Positions 33,581 through 37,592 of a stretch of DNA of 37,592 bases are shown piece by piece; the first letter of the stretch is position 1; the number at the start of each line of letters is the position of its first letter. Source of the stretch: Chitinophagaceae bacterium (GTDB lineage Bacteria > Bacteroidota > Bacteroidia > Chitinophagales > Chitinophagaceae); NCBI GenBank assembly GCA_004322015.1, contig SCQT01000079.1, forward strand, positions 1 to 37,592, in the 5' to 3' direction. A program made the translations under genes and the position numbers. The notes under the pieces were generated by a model, which worked only from the letters and a program-made list of their open reading frames with translations, was not told where the DNA came from and searched no databases.

Positions 33581-34798
33581 TTATTTTTTCATTGCCTTGA
33601 CAGGATTTAACCTGAATGCTTTGTACATGGGATACAGAGACAATACCAAACCGATGATCAACACTATAATTCCCTGATAAATAAAATTGAAAGCTGCGGT
33701 TGAAGCAGGGAAAACCGCTTCGAAACCGAAACGTTCGTATGCTTTTGCAGTCTCGCCGCCAATGCGAAGCGGATGGACATTTAAATAAAACACCAGAGGG
33801 ATACTTAGGATAATTCCTAATATGCATCCGCATAAAACAGTAAATATTGATTCAATTGTCAATAAGGCCGCTAATTTTATCTTCTTCATTCCCACAGCTA
33901 CCAACATCCCCATTTCGAATTTTCTTTCCACCATCATCATCAGTAATGTCCCCAAAATACCGAAGCTGATAAGCAGGTAAAGGATCCAATGGACGACCCG
34001 CATGTTCTTGGAATCGGTCTCGATATGTTGTTTGATGTCCGGTGATATTTCTCCCCATGTCATCACTTCATATTCGTTTCCGATGGCAGATCGTATCAGA
34101 GAAGATGTTGCTTCTAACTCAGAAGGATGATGAAGAGATAATACAAATGAAGTGATATTATCTCCTGCCCCATACATGTCCTGTGCAAGCGGTAAAGGCA
34201 TAAATAAAGAGCGGTCATTCAATTCGGGCGAACCGAATTTCACTATTCCTTTTATAGAATATTTTCCGGCTGCAGTAGTGCCATGATAGCCCTGACCTAT
34301 CAAAATAATGGTATCGCGAGCTTTCAGTTTCAGTCTTTCTGCCAGGCCTTGCGAAAGCAGCACCGCATGATCATTGTTCTCAATATAATTTCCTGAGATC
34401 AGTTTGCTTCTCAGCGAAGTGATCCTGTCTTCTCCCTTGGGGTCAATACCTACCACCATGCTGCCTTTGGTGATATTTCCGGAAGACACCAGAGCGAAAG
34501 ATTCCAGACGCGGGGCAAGGGATACAATATTCTTTTGCTGCAGAATCTTTTGTTCCAGTTCTTTATCGGGACTAAAACTGTTGTCCAGAACTTGTTCATC
34601 CCAATATCCCTTTTTATGAATCTGTATATAGCCTGTATAAAAACTCACGACGTTTTTTACCAGGTTGTCGAATATGCCTTCTTTCAAGCTGCTTGCAGCA
34701 ACCGAAAGAATAACGGCAAAAAAGATTGCCGCCATTGTAATAGCGGTGCGTTGACGATTTCGCCACATATTTTTCCATGCAAACCGGAACAGCCACAT
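33581..34798 (-). CDS. FtsX/MacB-like ABC permease (first)
   Basis: 405 residues with the same layout as its downstream neighbour: N-terminal WKNMWRNRQRTAITMAAIFF, one helix, a large periplasmic domain (about 40-265), then three helices with MVERKFEMGMLVAVGMKKIK and the tail LYPMYKAFRLNPVKAMKK. The two permeases are related but clearly different, which fits a LolC/LolE-style heterodimer. The start codon overlaps the stop of the LolA-like gene by one base (TGATG), indicating translational coupling. Confidence 0.9.
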   Translation of the reverse strand: MWLFRFAWKNMWRNRQRTAITMAAIFFAVILSVAASSLKEGIFDNLVKNVVSFYTGYIQIHKKGYWDEQVLDNSFSPDKELEQKILQQKNIVSLAPRLESFALVSSGNITKGSMVVGIDPKGEDRITSLRSKLISGNYIENNDHAVLLSQGLAERLKLKARDTIILIGQGYHGTTAAGKYSIKGIVKFGSPELNDRSLFMPLPLAQDMYGAGDNITSFVLSLHHPSELEATSSLIRSAIGNEYEVMTWGEISPDIKQHIETDSKNMRVVHWILYLLISFGILGTLLMMMVERKFEMGMLVAVGMKKIKLAALLTIESIFTVLCGCILGIILSIPLVFYLNVHPLRIGGETAKAYERFGFEAVFPASTAAFNFIYQGIIVLIIGLVLSLYPMYKAFRLNPVKAMKK

Positions 34799-35544
34799 CA
34801 GCTTAATGTTTTCATTTTTTCAGTTATAAAAAAATTATCCTCGATCGCTTTATTGAACTGAACATTTTTATATATCATTTCAGTTTTCTGATTCTTTTTA
34901 TCGGCAGGTATCATTTCAAAATGAGTAGGTATCAGCCTTCCGTCCATTAATTTTATGTCATAAGCATTCATTGTATTGATCAGTTTGCCATCTTCATCAT
35001 AAAACAGTGTGTGCAGCTCCAGATAATCCTTCTTATCAATCCAAACGATCACTTTACTCCATACGACTGCCGTTTCCGGTTTAGGGATCATTTGAATGAT
35101 GTAGCAATTACGATTGTCAATTATCGTGTCTCCAATGATGCTGTGATCGTAATCATTCACAATGGATGATTCTTTTACCAGATCATCATTGGTGAAATCA
35201 GTGCCCATCCATGACTGGCTCATCATGGACGGGGGCAGTTTGATTGTTCTTTCCAAAGCGGGCATCCAGTTCCAAACTTCTTTTTTGCGCTTGAGGAAGA
35301 CTATACCTTTATCTTTTGCAGGGGACCGGATCAATATCATTGAATAATCTGTTCCTTTTACCCATGCTTTGATATCCATTTCTCTTGACCATGCGGGGCG
35401 TACAGTCCGGATGGTCATTTCCACTTGTGAAGTATTTCCCCGCATTTTTTCATCCGCTTTTTGGACAATGGATCTTGCATCCTGGGAAAAAACAATCAGT
35501 GGGCTCCATAACAACAGAGTAAAAAGTAATAACCATTTCATCAT
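34798..35544 (-). CDS. LolA-like periplasmic protein (outer-membrane lipoprotein-sorting family)
   Basis: 248 residues with a signal peptide (about 1-21, ending IVFSQ) and no lipobox. The mature part matches the LolA-like family often annotated 'outer membrane lipoprotein-sorting protein'. It shows DARSIVQKADEKMRGNTSQV at the start, then MTIRTVRPAWSRE, GIVFLKRKKEVWNWMPALER, the conserved MSQSWMGTDFTNDDLVKES-type segment (key residues SWMGTDFTNDDL), and ELHTLFYDEDGKLI. The LolA half-barrel binds acyl chains of lipids or lipoproteins in the periplasm. It is the first gene of the operon with two FtsX-like permeases, the ATPase and the barrel. An ATG pair opens the frame. Confidence 0.88.
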   Translation of the reverse strand: MMKWLLLFTLLLWSPLIVFSQDARSIVQKADEKMRGNTSQVEMTIRTVRPAWSREMDIKAWVKGTDYSMILIRSPAKDKGIVFLKRKKEVWNWMPALERTIKLPPSMMSQSWMGTDFTNDDLVKESSIVNDYDHSIIGDTIIDNRNCYIIQMIPKPETAVVWSKVIVWIDKKDYLELHTLFYDEDGKLINTMNAYDIKLMDGRLIPTHFEMIPADKKNQKTEMIYKNVQFNKAIEDNFFITEKMKTLS

Positions 35545-35664
35545 TGTATAAAAATCGCTTCGTTTTCCCTAATGAATCATGACGATTATCATCTCATTCA
35601 TTGATTATCCTCATTGATTTCACATATAATTTTCTATTTTTTTGTTTAGGTTTTGTGCGCCTTA

Positions 35665-37494
35665 ATGCCAAAGAATATGAATCATGCAGTCATTCAACAA
35701 AAAGAGACCCGAACCAACCATAATTCTGAGTTGGCCGGGATCTTTCACCGGATGGCGTCCTGTTATCGTTACAAGGGTAAGGAGGAAAGATTCAGGGCAT
35801 TGGCATACGAGGGCGCCTCACGGACAATGAATAATCTGAAAGAAGACATCAGCGTATATGCTACGGATGTGCAATCCTTAGATAAACTCAGCGGGATTGG
35901 TGAAAGTATTGGGGAGAAGATCATGGAATTCCTTAAAACGGGGAAAATAAAAACTTATGAAAAGTTAAGAAAAGAAGTACCTCAGGATCTGCTCGATCTC
36001 ATGGATATAAACGGATTCGGACCGGCTACTATAAAAACATTGCATGAGGAGTTAAAGGTGGATAACCGTGATACTCTTATTGCAGCTATTCAGGAAGGAA
36101 AAATAGAAAAATTAAAGGGTTTTGGTCCGAGGAAGATAGAGAATATGAAGCGGGGATTGAAATTGTTCAAAGAGTCACGTGAACGGATGTTGCTCTCGGA
36201 AGCATTAATAGCAGGTAATGAGATACTGGATATAGTTTTGAAAATCCCCGGTGTCAAAAAAGCGGCACTGGCCGGAAGCCTTCGCAGAAAGAAAGAAACA
36301 ATTGGCGATATTGATATTATTACAACCGCAGAAAGAAGTAACTGGAAAAAAGTAATAGCTGGTTTTATCTCCATACCGCAGTGTGACAAAGTGTTGGCAA
36401 AGGGGGAAACCAAGGCAAGTATTTTACTCATAAAAAATCATACACAAGTAGATTTACGGCTAGTGAATGACCATGAATACGGATCCGCATTATTATATTT
36501 TACAGGATCCAAAGAACATAATATACAACTTCGCCTGATGGCGAAAGAAAAAGGATGGAAACTAAATGAGTATGGCTTATTAGATGAAAAAACTGATACC
36601 CTGCTTGCGGGAAAAACTGAGGAGGAAGTGTATCATTGTTTGGGCCTGCAATTTATTCCTCCCGAGTTGAGAGAAGACAGGGGAGAAATAGAAATGGCTA
36701 TGAAAAGAAAGCTGCCTGAACTTATTGAAATAAAGGATATCAAAGGGGATATGCAAATGCACAGCACCTGGAGCGATGGTAGTGAAGAGATCGAGGCGAT
36801 TGCGCTATACATTATGAAGGAATTTCCGCAGTATGAATATATTATCATGACGGATCATTCTCCGAGTGAAAGAATTGCCGGAGGACTGAAGCCTGCGGAA
36901 TTCCGAAAACAGTTTGTGGAAATTGACAGAGTGAATAAAAAGATCGGTAAAGAGCTGGTGAAGAAAGGTACTGAGGTAGATATTCTGGCAGATGGTTCTC
37001 TGGATCTTCCGGATGACTTGTTGGAAGAATTTGATTGGGTAGTGGCATCCATTCATACGGGTTTCAATAAAGATAATACGGAGCGATTGTTGAAAGCATG
37101 CGAACATCCTTCGGTTCATTGCATCGGTCATCCCAGCGGGCGACTGATCGGCAGGAGAGAACCATACCCGGTGGATTGGAGAAAGCTTTTTGAAAAAGCT
37201 GCGGCTACCGGCACGGCTATCGAGATCAATGCACAGCCGGAACGCTTAGATTTGAAAGATGATCTGGTAAAGGATGCCATTGATAAAGGCATCATTATCA
37301 CAATCAGCACAGATTCACATGCATTGACACAATTTCATAACATGCAACTGGGTGTAGATGTGGCAAAGAGAGGCTGGTGCAGTAAAGGAGAAATTTTAAA
37401 TACCAATTCATGGAAGGTTGTGAAACAATTCAGGGAGAATAAGGAAAAAAAGCATGCTTTTAAAATAAGTATTTTATCACTATTGTCCGACTAA
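35665..37494 (+). CDS. polX: Bacterial PolX: family X DNA polymerase with PHP nuclease domain
   Basis: 609 residues from the ATG at 35665; the upstream TTG at 35653 and the ATG at 35677 are alternatives. N-terminal helix-hairpin-helix regions (LSGIGESIGEKI about 75-87; INGFGPATIKTL about 115-126; LKGFGPRKIENM) precede the polymerase palm. The palm carries AGSLRRKKETIGDIDI (metal ligands Asp215 and Asp217) and VDLRLV (Asp263). The C-terminal PHP domain has MQMHSTWSDG (His366), MTDHSP (Asp397, His398), EVDIL, ASIHTGF (His464), IGHPSGR and STDSH, enough for a metal-dependent 3'-5' exonuclease. Both sites look intact, so gap filling and end trimming in base-excision or break repair are expected. 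The gene is divergent from the LolA-like operon. Confidence 0.95.
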   Translation: MPKNMNHAVIQQKETRTNHNSELAGIFHRMASCYRYKGKEERFRALAYEGASRTMNNLKEDISVYATDVQSLDKLSGIGESIGEKIMEFLKTGKIKTYEKLRKEVPQDLLDLMDINGFGPATIKTLHEELKVDNRDTLIAAIQEGKIEKLKGFGPRKIENMKRGLKLFKESRERMLLSEALIAGNEILDIVLKIPGVKKAALAGSLRRKKETIGDIDIITTAERSNWKKVIAGFISIPQCDKVLAKGETKASILLIKNHTQVDLRLVNDHEYGSALLYFTGSKEHNIQLRLMAKEKGWKLNEYGLLDEKTDTLLAGKTEEEVYHCLGLQFIPPELREDRGEIEMAMKRKLPELIEIKDIKGDMQMHSTWSDGSEEIEAIALYIMKEFPQYEYIIMTDHSPSERIAGGLKPAEFRKQFVEIDRVNKKIGKELVKKGTEVDILADGSLDLPDDLLEEFDWVVASIHTGFNKDNTERLLKACEHPSVHCIGHPSGRLIGRREPYPVDWRKLFEKAAATGTAIEINAQPERLDLKDDLVKDAIDKGIIITISTDSHALTQFHNMQLGVDVAKRGWCSKGEILNTNSWKVVKQFRENKEKKHAFKISILSLLSD

Positions 37495-37511
37495 AATAAT
37501 TGAAAAAGGAG

Positions 37512-37543
37512 AAAAAAAAAGGATGGCCCAGTAAGAACCATCC
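37512..37543 (-). terminator. Intrinsic terminator of a minus-strand gene to the right of the window
   Basis: On the minus strand a stem GGATGGTTC / GGGCCATCC (nine pairs including two G-U) closes a five-base loop at 37543-37521 and is followed by nine T (37520-37512). The wobbles pair only in the minus-strand RNA, and the U-tract is on that strand too. It therefore ends a transcript entering from the right and converging on polX. Confidence 0.7.
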
Positions 37544-37549
37544 AAAATA

Positions 37550-37582
37550 GTTATGTTTGAGTTACCACACTTAAACAGTAAC
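37550..37582. other. Second long hairpin at the right edge
   Basis: GTTA.TGTTTGAGT (37550-37562) pairs with ACTTAAACAGTAAC (37569-37582) around the loop TACCAC, with one bulge and one G-U pair on the plus strand. GCCCA (37526-37530) and TGGGC (37586-37590) could close an outer stem. All minus-strand frames stop within this edge, one of them at 37551-37553, so it could equally be the last codons of a gene cut by the window. Its identity is not resolved. Confidence 0.3.
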
Positions 37583-37592
37583 TAATGGGCGA

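Noticed and set aside
1-37592. CRISPR arrays, tRNA, rRNA, insertion sequences, prophage or defence genes
   Set aside because: No direct-repeat/spacer pattern, cloverleaf, transposase motif or phage gene was found in any gap or frame examined by eye.

Overview
The window reads as a chromosomal segment of a Bacteroidota bacterium, most likely of the Chitinophagaceae type (family level is inference). Support comes from gldD and gldE next to ssb and mutY, the Bacteroidota-type promoter word TAnnTTTG in front of many genes, the near absence of Shine-Dalgarno sequences, a BatD/BatE pair, and outer-membrane barrels behind an ECF sigma/anti-sigma operon. No rRNA, tRNA, CRISPR array, insertion sequence or prophage gene was recognised.

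Layout. 1-1.85 kb: the tail of an ECF sigma factor, a membrane anti-sigma-like protein and an outer-membrane barrel, all co-directional. 1.9-5 kb: inositol monophosphatase family protein, ThiL and a zinc-type cation diffusion facilitator. 5-7.8 kb (minus): batD-batE. 7.9-11.5 kb (minus): a short-chain dehydrogenase, an M19-type dipeptidase carrying a GC-rich palindromic insert, and an exported amidase. 11.7-14 kb: a PAS/DHp sensor protein with no ATPase domain, and a DSD1/D-threonine-aldolase family PLP enzyme. 14-18.4 kb: gldD, gldE, ssb and mutY on minus, with an HU/IHF gene divergent from them. 18.4-22.6 kb: a small membrane protein, an orphan oligopeptide-binding lipoprotein and a secreted M1 peptidase divergent from it.

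22.7-30.3 kb looks like an accessory, metabolism/stress-flavoured block: a HemG-like flavodoxin, a GerW/YtfJ protein with an upstream YtfI-like membrane protein, a two-module membrane protein ending in a DUF998-like half, PEP synthase (ppsA) followed by a PfkB-family phosphofructokinase, a small ORF, and an FAD/NAD(P) reductase.

30.4-35.5 kb (minus) is the most interesting unit. It is a tight five-gene operon with a LolA-like periplasmic protein, two FtsX/MacB-like permeases, a LolD-like ATPase and an outer-membrane barrel. Together these look like a trans-envelope lipid or lipoprotein shuttle. Its last gene is interrupted by a single in-frame TGA. 35.7-37.5 kb is a full-length bacterial PolX with a PHP domain. 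The right edge holds a minus-strand intrinsic terminator and a second long hairpin belonging to something outside the window.
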